From DAIPJH01 sp036770365 (GTDB taxonomy: Bacteria > Pseudomonadota > Alphaproteobacteria > Rickettsiales > UBA998), in NCBI GenBank assembly GCA_036770365.1, contig DAIPJH010000007.1, positions 72,721-136,720 on the forward strand: a stretch of 64,000 nt of DNA, read 5' to 3'. A program made the position numbers and the translations under genes. A model generated the notes under the pieces. It did not search any database. It was not told the origin of the DNA and worked only from the letters and a program-made list of their open reading frames with translations. Shown one piece after another: positions 8,119 to 16,793 of the stretch (the stretch's first letter is position 1; the number at the start of each line of letters is the position of its first letter).

Positions 8119-8973
8119 ATGAAAAGCTTTAGTTCTGCTATCACCTCACAACTCACTAACGACATCAGCACCTTAGCAACCTGTTGGAAAATCATTTGCC
8201 GTAATGGCATAGTACTTGGCTTTACCGATCATGATGCAGATATTGAACATGCCAGCCGTCTCTATCATGCTAGCAGTGGATTCACCCCCACGGCACTAGC
8301 AAGCAATAGCGCACTCAGCGTGAATAACATAGATATTGAAGGAATGCTTGATAGCGCATTGATAACCAGCGAGGATATTAGCGCGGGGGTCTATGATTAT
8401 GCTGAGATCGAGATTTTCATGGTAGATTATACGCAGCCAGACGAAGGAAGTATCCATCTCAAAACAGGGTGGATCGGCGAAATTACCGTCAATAATGGCA
8501 GATTTGTAGCAGAGCTACGAGGGTTAACGCAGAACCTCAATACTCATATTGGCGCGCTCTATAGCCCGACATGCCGCGCACAGTTCGGTGATGCGCAGTG
8601 CGGGGTAACGATGACCACGCGCACCGCAACAGGTCACATCACCAGCGTAACCTCTCGACGTGTTTTTCGTGATACGGCGCGCACAGAGACGACAGAAACC
8701 TATCGCTACGGCATTATTACCTTTACCAGTGGCGCAAATGCGAACATCTCACGCGAGATCCGACTTTACCAAGCAGCGGGTATTTTCACACTCTTACTTC
8801 CGCTCCCCTATGACCTTACCGTGGGCGATGCTTATAGTGTCATACAAGGCTGCGACCGTACATTCAGCACATGCTGCAACCGTTTCAACAATGCTGTGAA
8901 TTTTCGCGGTGAACCACACGTTCCTGGTTTAGATAAAATTATGGAAACAGCAGGAACGAGAAGCCGATTTTAG
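8119..8973 (+). CDS. GTA/phage hub protein, DUF2163 family (BR0599)
   Basis: A 284-residue protein of the DUF2163 / phage BR0599 family, the baseplate hub component found in siphophages and as gene 13 of the Rhodobacter GTA cluster. Typical landmarks are the N-terminal LATCWKIICRNGIVLGFTDHD, the region with VYDYAEIEIFMVDY, and a Cys-rich C-terminal domain (SPTCRAQFGDAQCGV, then QGCDRTFSTCCNRFNN and NFRGEPHVPG). The ATG at 8119 has GAGGA five bases upstream; the frame is open further but without support. Its usual neighbours (other tail genes, the NlpC/P60 peptidase and the large tip protein) are absent from this window, so it is isolated. Reading frame and cysteines are intact. Confidence 0.85.
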   Translation: MKSFSSAITSQLTNDISTLATCWKIICRNGIVLGFTDHDADIEHASRLYHASSGFTPTALASNSALSVNNIDIEGMLDSALITSEDISAGVYDYAEIEIFMVDYTQPDEGSIHLKTGWIGEITVNNGRFVAELRGLTQNLNTHIGALYSPTCRAQFGDAQCGVTMTTRTATGHITSVTSRRVFRDTARTETTETYRYGIITFTSGANANISREIRLYQAAGIFTLLLPLPYDLTVGDAYSVIQGCDRTFSTCCNRFNNAVNFRGEPHVPGLDKIMETAGTRSRF

Positions 8974-9016
8974 CCGTTAGGCTTAGGTGTTAGCTAAGTT
9001 CAAAACGGCTAAAATC
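8966..9016. terminator. Bidirectional stem-loop between convergent genes
   Basis: A 13-bp perfect inverted repeat, GATTTTAGCCGTT (8966-8978) and AACGGCTAAAATC (9004-9016), has a smaller nested CTTAG/CTAAG hairpin between the arms. It overlaps the stop of the hub gene and ends just before the maeB stop. The A/T-rich arm ends give short T-runs in both directions, fitting a shared terminator. Confidence 0.7.
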
Positions 9017-9022
9017 TAAAGC

Positions 9023-11317
9023 CTACGCTGCTTTATGCGCCTCATGATGTTCAGCGTCATCAATGGATTCCATAGATGCCACAGCCGTCATATTAATGAT
9101 GTCTGCTACCGATGAGTTCATCTGCAAAATCTGTACTGGCTTATCTAAACCTACCAAGATCGGGCCAATCAATACGCCGTGTCCAAGCTCACGAAGCAAC
9201 TCAGAGCTGATACTCGCGGTATGAAGTGCAGGCATGATCAGTACGTTCGCAGGTGCGCTCAGGCGACAGAATGGATAGAGTGCCATTAACTCCTCATTCA
9301 GCGCAACCGAAGCGGACATTTCACCTTCATATTCAAAATCAACCTTGCGTTTGTCCATCACCGTGACCGCGTCACGAATACGCTGCGCTTTTTCACGCAT
9401 TGGGTTACCGAAGTTTGAAAACGACATGAACGCCACACGCGGGGTATGACCAAACTGACGCGCTTTTGCAGCAGTCATTTCGGCAATATCCGCCAGCATT
9501 TCAGGCTCTGGAAGCTCATGCACGCGGGTATCAGAGATGAAGATCGTTTTGCGTTTCATCACAAACATATCCATCGAGAATAAATGCTTCCCATCTTTTG
9601 GTGCAATCACACGGCTGATATTTTCAAGCGCACGGGTATAAGGACGGGTCAGACCCGTAATCATCGCATCACCATGCCCACATTGCAACATACATGAGGC
9701 AAAGGTATTACGATCATTTTTAACCATACGCGCCACATCACGATACAAGAAACCTTGACGTTGCAAGCGGCTATAAAGCAAATCAATATACTGATTCACA
9801 TGTGGGCTGATCGCTGCGTTGATAACCTCGATACCGTCCGTAGACGCAATAGACATGCGGCGCATCGTTTCACGTACACGCTCCACACGACCAACAAGCA
9901 CAGGCGTACCATAACCATTATCACGCCATTGCACCGCAGCGCGGATGATTTTTTCTTCTTCACCTTCTGCGAAGATAATACGACGAGGATTAGCGCGAAC
10001 TTTGTCCAAAATACGGTTCATCGTATCAGCCGTAGGGTCTAGGCGCGCAGATAAGGTACGGCGATATGCTTCCCAATCAGTGATTGGTTTACGTGCAACA
10101 CCAGAATCCACAGCAGCCTTTGCCACAGCCAAAGGAATCGTAGAAATCAAGCGAGGGTCAAATGGGGTTGGAATGATGTAGTTTTGACCGAATTCCATCG
10201 TACGACCAGCATAGGCGGCAGATACTTCATCAGGCACATCTTCACGCGCCAATTTTGCAATCGCTTGTGCCGCAGCAATTTTCATTTCCTCATTGATCTC
10301 ACGCGCACGCACATCCAGCGCACCACGGAAAATATAAGGAAACCCCATCACGTTATTAACTTGATTTGGATAGTCAGAGCGACCTGTTGCCATAATTGCA
10401 TCTGGGCATACAGCCAATGCATCTTCAGGGGTAATTTCTGGAATCGGATTTGCCATGGCAAAAATGATAGGTTTTGCTGCCATACCCTTGACCATATCTT
10501 GCGTCACACAACCAGCGACCGAAAGCCCAAGGAACACATCCGCCCCTGTCAACGCATCTTTCAATGTACGTGCAGAGGTCGGCACAGCATGTTTCGATTT
10601 CCACTGATTCATGCCGTCGGTACGACCTTCATAAATCACGCCATCACGATCGCATAAAATCACGTTTTCATGTGGAACGCCCATAAGCTTTAAAAGCTCT
10701 AAGCATGCAATACCCGCAGAACCCGCGCCGTTAACCACAACTTTAAGCTCTTCAAACTTACGGCCAGTAATATGCGCTGCGTTGATGATCCCCGCCGCTG
10801 CAATAATCGCTGTTCCATGCTGATCATCATGGAACACAGGAATATCCATCAATTCTTTTAAACGCTGCTCAATAATAAAGCACTCAGGAGCAGCAATATC
10901 TTCTAGATTGATACCACCCCAGCTTGGTCCAAGATACTTCACAGCGTTAATAAATTCATCAACATCAGTGGTATCTACTTCAATATCAATACAATCAATA
11001 TCTGCAAAGCGTTTGAACAAAATAGCTTTACCTTCCATCACAGGCTTAGAAGCTAGCGCACCAAGATTACCAAGACCAAGTACCGCCGTACCATTGGAAA
11101 TCACCGCGACAAAGTTACCTTTCGCGGTATAATCATAGGCAGCATCAGGATTTTTTGCAATAATTTCGCACGGTACAGCAACACCGGGAGAATAACCTAG
11201 AGACAGATCACGCTGTGTAATCAGCGGCTTCGTAGCATGAATCGCTATTTTACCAGGAATATTATCACGTGTGTGGAATTCGAGAGCTTCTTTATCTGTA
11301 ATAGGCTGCGGCTTCAT
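9023..11317 (-). CDS. maeB: NADP-dependent malic enzyme, MaeB type
   Basis: Oxidatively decarboxylates malate to pyruvate with NADP, supplying NADPH and pyruvate in the cytoplasm. At 764 residues it has the full alphaproteobacterial architecture. A malic enzyme half covers residues about 1-430, with SPGVAVPC, the metal-site DDQHGTA near 162 and the NAD(P)-binding NGAGSAGIACLELL near 193. A C-terminal phosphotransacetylase-like half begins near ARLDPTADTMNRI; it is usually regulatory, with little or no transacetylase activity. It starts with MKPQPITDKEAL. A small hairpin (TGCGTT/AACGCA, 11362-11377) lies in the leader. Confidence 0.97.
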   Translation of the reverse strand: MKPQPITDKEALEFHTRDNIPGKIAIHATKPLITQRDLSLGYSPGVAVPCEIIAKNPDAAYDYTAKGNFVAVISNGTAVLGLGNLGALASKPVMEGKAILFKRFADIDCIDIEVDTTDVDEFINAVKYLGPSWGGINLEDIAAPECFIIEQRLKELMDIPVFHDDQHGTAIIAAAGIINAAHITGRKFEELKVVVNGAGSAGIACLELLKLMGVPHENVILCDRDGVIYEGRTDGMNQWKSKHAVPTSARTLKDALTGADVFLGLSVAGCVTQDMVKGMAAKPIIFAMANPIPEITPEDALAVCPDAIMATGRSDYPNQVNNVMGFPYIFRGALDVRAREINEEMKIAAAQAIAKLAREDVPDEVSAAYAGRTMEFGQNYIIPTPFDPRLISTIPLAVAKAAVDSGVARKPITDWEAYRRTLSARLDPTADTMNRILDKVRANPRRIIFAEGEEEKIIRAAVQWRDNGYGTPVLVGRVERVRETMRRMSIASTDGIEVINAAISPHVNQYIDLLYSRLQRQGFLYRDVARMVKNDRNTFASCMLQCGHGDAMITGLTRPYTRALENISRVIAPKDGKHLFSMDMFVMKRKTIFISDTRVHELPEPEMLADIAEMTAAKARQFGHTPRVAFMSFSNFGNPMREKAQRIRDAVTVMDKRKVDFEYEGEMSASVALNEELMALYPFCRLSAPANVLIMPALHTASISSELLRELGHGVLIGPILVGLDKPVQILQMNSSVADIINMTAVASMESIDDAEHHEAHKAA

Positions 11318-11462
11318 AAAATCTTCCGAAAAAACAAAATCTTAGGTTCAAACAAAAACACTGCGTTAAATAACGCAACAATCACGAACCGCAAGATTGC
11401 AAACTAGAAGAAGAAATGCAAGCAAAACCCTGAAAATTCAATGCTGCGCCGCAGCACTATAT

Positions 11463-12119
11463 TTAGACATTTCGTCCATTTGGGTTAACAACAATAATGG
11501 TTGGAGCAGAAGCATGTGAACCTGATGGCATACCCCCTACCCCCTCTGGATGCATCTGCATAGGAAAAGATGGCATTCCCATTGGAATAGGTGGCATCTG
11601 TGTAGATGGCAGACGATCATCATCAGCAATACTCCCTGTATTACTCTTTGTAAAATAAGCGTAGCTTTGTGCGTCGTAGCCATGACGAGTCGCCCCCGTA
11701 CCACCGCCTTGTTGTTGCATCATGGCGTTCATTTGTGCAAATTGCATAGGACTCATACCCTCTGGCAGAATAGGGTCTGTGCCATCATATAAGTCCCCCT
11801 TCTTTCCACCCATAGAAAATCCAGCCATACCCATCATTTTTGTTAGAAACCCCATCTGACCAACGGGTTGCGTTGTATTATCCATACCAGCATTTCCCAT
11901 GCCGCCCATATTACCCATCATAGAAAACATATCATTTCCCGTAGGATTATTATTCCGCGATGCCCCCCCGCCAAACATGCTAAACAAACTACCAAATCCA
12001 CCATTTTGCTGACCACCACCAAAATTCAAAAATCCACCTTGTTGCGCACTACCGTTTTGCTGACCTCCACCAAAACCGAACCCACCACCCATTTTACCTA
12101 ACATATCCATAAAATTCAT
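11463..12119 (-). CDS. Gly/Met/Gln/Asn-rich hypothetical protein
   Basis: A 218-residue low-complexity protein. The first 130 residues are dominated by Gly, Met, Asn, Gln and Phe, with short repeated units such as FGGGQQNG and MGNMGGMGN. The middle has a LYDGTDPILPEGMSP stretch, and the end is Pro/Met-rich before a hydrophobic TIIVVNPNGR tail. No signal peptide and no known domain are visible. Composition recalls prion-like or aggregation-prone segments, but function is unknown. Two starts are possible: ATG 12143 lies almost at the predicted transcript start, so ATG 12119 (MNFMDMLGK) is preferred. It is divergent from the gene at 12267 across an 18-bp inverted repeat. Confidence 0.65.
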   Translation of the reverse strand: MNFMDMLGKMGGGFGFGGGQQNGSAQQGGFLNFGGGQQNGGFGSLFSMFGGGASRNNNPTGNDMFSMMGNMGGMGNAGMDNTTQPVGQMGFLTKMMGMAGFSMGGKKGDLYDGTDPILPEGMSPMQFAQMNAMMQQQGGGTGATRHGYDAQSYAYFTKSNTGSIADDDRLPSTQMPPIPMGMPSFPMQMHPEGVGGMPSGSHASAPTIIVVNPNGRNV

Positions 12120-12173
12120 AGCACTACCCAATAAAAATAACATTCTTCTATGCTAGCAGCATATAGAAGATTC

Positions 12174-12218
12174 ATGACAAAATGATGACAATGCAGATTT
12201 TTGTCATCATTTTGTCAT
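12174..12218. promoter_or_regulatory. Divergent promoter with 18-bp perfect inverted repeat
   Basis: The left arm is ATGACAAAATGATGACAA at 12174-12191 and its exact complement lies at 12201-12218, with nine bases between. Each arm contains CATCATTTTGTCAT pointing outward. Ten bases beyond each arm is a -10-like hexamer: TATGCT on the minus strand (12163-12158) and TAGTCT on the plus strand (12229-12234). This is most simply a symmetric operator or pair of activator sites driving both neighbouring genes. Confidence 0.65.
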
Positions 12219-12266
12219 ATCAACATGCTAGTCTCTAACTATCATCAAGCCATCAAAGAGTGTATC

Positions 12267-12788
12267 ATGCCCCCCAAAGACCCTGCTCACACACTGATGC
12301 CAGAACCCTCTGCAGCGGATTATGCCGCAATGCCATTACCAAAGGGCTATAAACCCGTCAACGAGGCAGAATATTATAAAAATGATGAAGGATTTCAACG
12401 CATTGCCAGACAAAACGCAGAATTAGCGCGGATTCACGCAAGCACATTAGCAGTGCATGATGAAGCGATGAAACGCTCAGGTGGCATGGACGCCATCCAA
12501 AGAAACGGTGACCATCTCACCAATCCTGACGGCAGCAAACGCACCAACCCCATCACACCAGAAGTGAAGAACTATGCGCAGATCGCGGCGAGAAGCCTAC
12601 GTGGCATTGTCTCCAATGCACCCGAACCTACAGAATCAGAACAAGAAAATGCCCTATCTACCCTTATGGCATTGCTCAAACAAAACAACATTCCCATTCA
12701 CGACCCTAACAACATCAAAAATGTTGATGAGTTTCATGCGAATATCAAGAGCGGTAAACCTAGCGATATCAGCAAAGGTGGACGCTAG
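12267..12788 (+). CDS. Hypothetical protein, 173 aa
   Basis: A soluble, hydrophilic protein with no signal peptide or recognised domain. The sequence opens MPPKDPAHTLMPEP and is rich in Asn, Pro and charged residues, with a helical stretch at about 40-75 (EGFQRIARQNAELARIHAS). The ATG at 12267 is preceded by an AAGAG ribosome binding site. The frame runs further upstream but through the promoter. It is expressed from the right arm of the divergent promoter and so is probably co-regulated with the Gly/Met-rich protein. Confidence 0.7.
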   Translation: MPPKDPAHTLMPEPSAADYAAMPLPKGYKPVNEAEYYKNDEGFQRIARQNAELARIHASTLAVHDEAMKRSGGMDAIQRNGDHLTNPDGSKRTNPITPEVKNYAQIAARSLRGIVSNAPEPTESEQENALSTLMALLKQNNIPIHDPNNIKNVDEFHANIKSGKPSDISKGGR

Positions 12789-12859
12789 CAATCCCTTCCC
12801 CTTGTGCCAACAGAGGACGCGTGCTATGCATTCACCATAGTCGTTTTTTCAGGTTGATC

Positions 12860-13759
12860 ATGCATATTTCTATTAACGGTGTTGTCACAAAAAGTGAACA
12901 TGCGCATCTAAATCCTCAAGATCGTGGATTTCGCTTTGGTGACGGAGTATTTGAAACAATAAGGATTCACTCAGGTAAACCCTATCTTTGGACCGAACAC
13001 CTAAACCGCCTGTTCGGTGGGTTGCAAGCGTTGACGATAGATACTAGCCCCTGCGATAATTTGCTCGAAAACGCCCTTGCACTGATTAAAGCCAACGGCA
13101 TCGAACATGGCATTTTACGCATAAGTGTAAGTCGTGGGGTGGGCAGTCGTGGCTATTTACCAATGCACCCTGAAACCTTGAGTATTTACCTCAAACCTAC
13201 TGTTGTCATAGAAACACATCACCTGCCTAATGTAGCTATAGGCACAGAAAACAAACTCTGCCTCAGCCAATATAGACGCGTGCCACCAGAATGTTTCCCA
13301 ACCGAATTCAAAACCATGCAGGGTCTATCTTCTGTGCTAGCAAAAATAGAAGCACACGAAGCGGGCTGCGTAGATGGTGTTCAGCTTTCTGTCAAAGGGC
13401 ATATTGCAGAATGCTCTTCTTCAACGCTACTTTGGATGCGTGGCAAAAAACTCTATGTGCCGAGCAAGGAGACAGGCTGCCTTGCAGGTGTAACTGCGGC
13501 GCGTTTACTACATTTTGCGCCTTATAAAATCGACATTGGTTTATATAAACTAAAACATTTACTGAAAGCCGATGCAGTGATTCTCGTCAATAGTGCGATG
13601 CTTATCACCCCGATTCATAGCTTTACACAAGACGGCAAAGAGATTGCGCGCTTTAAAGGCAGTGATGCGCTTTATGACCGCTGCCGTATCTTTTTTGAAC
13701 AAGATATGGAAACCAATACAGGGCTTGATGACGAAGAATATGATGACGGCATATTATAG
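12860..13759 (+). CDS. Class IV aminotransferase, aminodeoxychorismate lyase-like
   Basis: A 299-residue fold-type IV PLP enzyme. It begins MHISINGVVTK and carries DRGFRFGDGVFETIR near 25-40, the signature of the aminodeoxychorismate lyase / D-amino acid and branched-chain aminotransferase group. The Schiff-base lysine is in EFKTMQGLSSVLAK, and ECSSSTLLW occupies the place of the usual E-[GC]-TSSN-LF motif. The GVFETIR form is closest to PabC, which releases 4-aminobenzoate for folate, but a D-alanine or branched-chain aminotransferase role cannot be excluded. The ATG at 12860 fits the family start; a GTG at 12821 is in frame but would add an odd leader. Confidence 0.8.
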   Translation: MHISINGVVTKSEHAHLNPQDRGFRFGDGVFETIRIHSGKPYLWTEHLNRLFGGLQALTIDTSPCDNLLENALALIKANGIEHGILRISVSRGVGSRGYLPMHPETLSIYLKPTVVIETHHLPNVAIGTENKLCLSQYRRVPPECFPTEFKTMQGLSSVLAKIEAHEAGCVDGVQLSVKGHIAECSSSTLLWMRGKKLYVPSKETGCLAGVTAARLLHFAPYKIDIGLYKLKHLLKADAVILVNSAMLITPIHSFTQDGKEIARFKGSDALYDRCRIFFEQDMETNTGLDDEEYDDGIL

Positions 13760-13904
13760 CACTTCCTTTTACTAATTGTGTGACTCTATGGCTATAGAAT
13801 CAAAAACTTAACCAAACTGTCACACGCAAAACCTCTCTTTTTTGTTATAGTATAGACAAGCTGCCTAGCAGTTACCGTGCAATACAGCAAAAAAGAAGGT
13901 GAGT

Positions 13905-15686
13905 ATGGCGGAAGATATTACTAGTCTCACGGCGCAAGACGTAACGGCGTACGCAGAGGAAAGAAAAGCTAACTTAGAGGCAGCAAGAATAACGGTAAGA
14001 AATTCACTCATTGGCAATAACAATGCAGGTGAAATACGCTTACAAATGGGTGGAAATATTGACTTTGCCACTGCTGATAGGTTGTTTGAACATCTACGTC
14101 CCATTCAATCTAACGACGAAGCCGTAAAACTTTTATTAGGCACGCCACAAGAGCGTGCCGCACTGCAAATACGCATGGAAAAAGAAGGATTCGCTCGATT
14201 TAAAGCTGAACATCGCGTAGACATGCCCCCAAGCTTCTTTGAGCATAGACAAACCATGCTTGCTCTTGACTTTGAAGTGGCAGATGCAAATAGGCTGGCA
14301 AGCAAGCTGCAAGAAAACATAAGCTTTAATGAACTAAAACCTTCAGAGCGTGAGACGGCCCAACGTATTTATTCGACACGCGGCAACGACACCCCTCTTC
14401 CCAAAATGACAGGTCCTGAACCAGAACACACCAAAACACCTCCCTCCGTTCCCCTCTCTCAACAAGCGCAGCCAAGCCCTCCCTCGCTTCCAAAAGCATT
14501 AACCCCAGAACCTCATAACGCTCATGCACGTGCGCAAGCAAAACTTGATGATCTCACGCACAAAGCATTGGGCAGCGCATCACTCTCAGATCAACAACAT
14601 GGGCAAGATGTGTTTCTAACAGGAAGAAAACAGGAAGATTTTGCCAAGCATCTTAGCGTCAAACAGCAAGAAGCAATTGCTAGTGGCATGTTAAAACGCC
14701 AAGGAGGTGCATCCCTTGTCAATGCATGGGCAGATGGCATGGCGGAATATCAAATTACACAAGAACGCGCTACACCACTTGGTAGAAGCATGACCGAAGC
14801 TGATTGGAAGCTGAGACAAAATGCGCTTTCTTCTCTACATAAAGAAAATCTTATGCTCGCGGCAGCAACCCATTATGAAGCAAGAGCAAACGGCACATAT
14901 TCCAAACCTGTCACCCCACTAAAACCTGAACATTTACCCAATGAAAGAAGTCACGCCATCAAAGGATTGGAGGTTAGAGAAGGGTTTTTGAATAGCAAAG
15001 GGGAGATAGAATGGTCACCAACACTGTCACCGCAAGACCCCATTATCGTACGCCCATCACCAGTCCCCGCCAAACGAGGAACATCTCTGCCATCACAAGA
15101 ACATTCAACGAATACGCCGACGCCGCCCCCATCTGCGTCAACACGTTTTTCGCCTCCTAAAACTAACGTTACAGCAGGAGCAAAAGGATCTGGTGCAATA
15201 GCAGCCTTTGGCGGTCTCACAGCAGGACTCACAACGCTTGCCATCACAGGCGATGCCAAAGCAGCAGCACACGCCACTCGTGACGGTGTGGTCAACGGCG
15301 TCGCCTCGCAAGTACCTTTTGCAGGAGGTCTTGTCACAGATAATCCAGCAGAAAAAGCTGTCCGCAATCGTGTCGATGCATGTCGCACTGCTGCCGTACC
15401 AGCATTTACAGCGGCAGGAGCAACGGCGGGAGTAGGCATAGGATCATTACCCGCCGCTGCCGTAGGCGGTCTTATCGCACAAACAGGATGTGATGAATTC
15501 ACACGTATTCAAGCTCGTTCCGAGGGGCTTGATGTCCAACTCGGCCCTATTGCGGGGGCAATCATGGGTGTCACATCACTCCTACAACATGCAGGTGTCA
15601 CAGGCGGCAACACGCAGCCGAGCAACACGTCGCCTCAACACGCCACCACCTCTACAAAAAATACTGACAATCGTACAAAAAGCTAA
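13905..15686 (+). CDS. Effector-like hypothetical protein, 593 aa
   Basis: A long protein with no recognised domain and no signal peptide. Residues 1-170 are helical and charged. A Pro-rich linker follows (about 175-200), then a second helical part, then another Pro/Ser/Thr-rich linker (about 390-420). The C-terminal 170 residues are Gly/Ala-rich with three hydrophobic segments (GAIAAFGGLTAGLTTLAI, AFTAAGATAGVGIGSL, LGPIAGAIMGVTSLL). Glycine-zipper-like segments of this kind occur in pore-forming or membrane-inserting toxins and in some effectors, but this is only an analogy. The ATG at 13905 has AGAAGG five bases before it. A TATAGTATAG box lies at about 13849. Confidence 0.7.
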   Translation: MAEDITSLTAQDVTAYAEERKANLEAARITVRNSLIGNNNAGEIRLQMGGNIDFATADRLFEHLRPIQSNDEAVKLLLGTPQERAALQIRMEKEGFARFKAEHRVDMPPSFFEHRQTMLALDFEVADANRLASKLQENISFNELKPSERETAQRIYSTRGNDTPLPKMTGPEPEHTKTPPSVPLSQQAQPSPPSLPKALTPEPHNAHARAQAKLDDLTHKALGSASLSDQQHGQDVFLTGRKQEDFAKHLSVKQQEAIASGMLKRQGGASLVNAWADGMAEYQITQERATPLGRSMTEADWKLRQNALSSLHKENLMLAAATHYEARANGTYSKPVTPLKPEHLPNERSHAIKGLEVREGFLNSKGEIEWSPTLSPQDPIIVRPSPVPAKRGTSLPSQEHSTNTPTPPPSASTRFSPPKTNVTAGAKGSGAIAAFGGLTAGLTTLAITGDAKAAAHATRDGVVNGVASQVPFAGGLVTDNPAEKAVRNRVDACRTAAVPAFTAAGATAGVGIGSLPAAAVGGLIAQTGCDEFTRIQARSEGLDVQLGPIAGAIMGVTSLLQHAGVTGGNTQPSNTSPQHATTSTKNTDNRTKS

Positions 15687-15776
15687 TTTCACACAAATGT
15701 CACACTTTTTTTACATTTCATATGCTAGGATTCATAACATCACGTAACTTTTGCCTGATATATTATGAGAGATAGC

Positions 15777-16748
15777 ATGCCCCAAGATACTAACACTCCA
15801 GCGATTGCCAGCAAATTTGATGCTGCGTTAGAGCGATTAAAATCTGCTTTACGCTCGACAACACAATCATCTCTTCATGACGTAGCATCGCATTATGCTG
15901 CCCATCAGGTCATTTCTTCACAAGTGAATAAGATTGGCATCGATATCAACAAAGAAAAAGCTAGGCTTGCAGCCAAAGATACAAACGCCCATCCTGATAA
16001 TTCTATACTCAACGAATTACTTGAAGAGCAGACAGCCTATAAAAAAGCTGCCGATAATGCTCAAGCAGGATATCAAGCTGTAAAACAAAAAATTAGTACA
16101 GCAGAAGCTTTTTTAAATAATCCAGAAACAACACAAGCCGTCAAAGATGCTTATGCACACGTGGCTAAGGAACATAACCCTGCGGTCGCAGAGGGTTTAT
16201 TCGAACGTGCTATGAAAGAAATAGCAAAAGAGCAACATCAACTGTACAGTCCAGAACATGGCAAGCAGATAGAGCAGATTATAAAGCAACATGGGAAAAT
16301 CTCAGAAGATGAAACAGTAAGTATTACGATTGAGAATGCACTGGCTGAAAAATCCTATAATGAAGGCATTCTAGCACATCGTGATGCCCTTACACAATTA
16401 ACTGGCAAACTTAAAGAAATCATTCCTCAAGACAATGAAAGAAGCTTCACAGCGCGTTTAAAACGTGAAAAGAACCTGATCAGCAATGCGTGGGAAGGTC
16501 TTGATTCACGCACAGGTGAAGCGATGCAATTTGGCAAGGCACGTGTTGCTGCAGGAGGAGCATTTATGCTCGGCTCTGCCGCGCTCGGTCTTCATGACAT
16601 CTATGTTGGTGTTGTGGGTGGAACAGATGAAGCAACCCACCAAAAGAAAGATGCCAATTTTAGCAAAGTCGCTATTGGTGTAGGGGAGCTTGCCCTCGGG
16701 GCATTACTTGCGCGTAAAATGGCAACTGGAGCATTTATCACACGTTGA
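15777..16748 (+). CDS. Tandem paralog A, effector-like, 323 aa
   Basis: The first of two adjacent related genes. It starts MPQDTNTPAIASKFDAALERLK, which aligns with the start of the second copy, so ATG 15777 is preferred over ATG 15765. Residues 20-220 are strongly helical and charged, likely coiled coil. The C-terminal 100 residues contain a Gly-rich membrane-prone stretch (AAGGAFMLGSAALGLHDIYV and VAIGVGELALGALLAR). No known domain is visible. N-terminal parts of the two copies have clearly diverged, while the C-terminal coding DNA is identical over 262 bases. Confidence 0.75.
   Translation: MPQDTNTPAIASKFDAALERLKSALRSTTQSSLHDVASHYAAHQVISSQVNKIGIDINKEKARLAAKDTNAHPDNSILNELLEEQTAYKKAADNAQAGYQAVKQKISTAEAFLNNPETTQAVKDAYAHVAKEHNPAVAEGLFERAMKEIAKEQHQLYSPEHGKQIEQIIKQHGKISEDETVSITIENALAEKSYNEGILAHRDALTQLTGKLKEIIPQDNERSFTARLKREKNLISNAWEGLDSRTGEAMQFGKARVAAGGAFMLGSAALGLHDIYVGVVGGTDEATHQKKDANFSKVAIGVGELALGALLARKMATGAFITR
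16450..16711 (+). repeat. 262-bp perfect direct repeat, copy 1
   Basis: This stretch inside paralog A is identical base for base to 17470-17731 in paralog B, offset 1020. It begins at CAGCGCGTTTAAAACGTG and ends at GGGGCATTACTTGC. Identity stops sharply at both ends. Synonymous sites are also unchanged, pointing to recent duplication or gene conversion of this segment only. Confidence 0.97.
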
Positions 16749-16793
16749 TTATTCTTATACTTAGGGTGACGTTATGAAGGATGAAGCAATATT

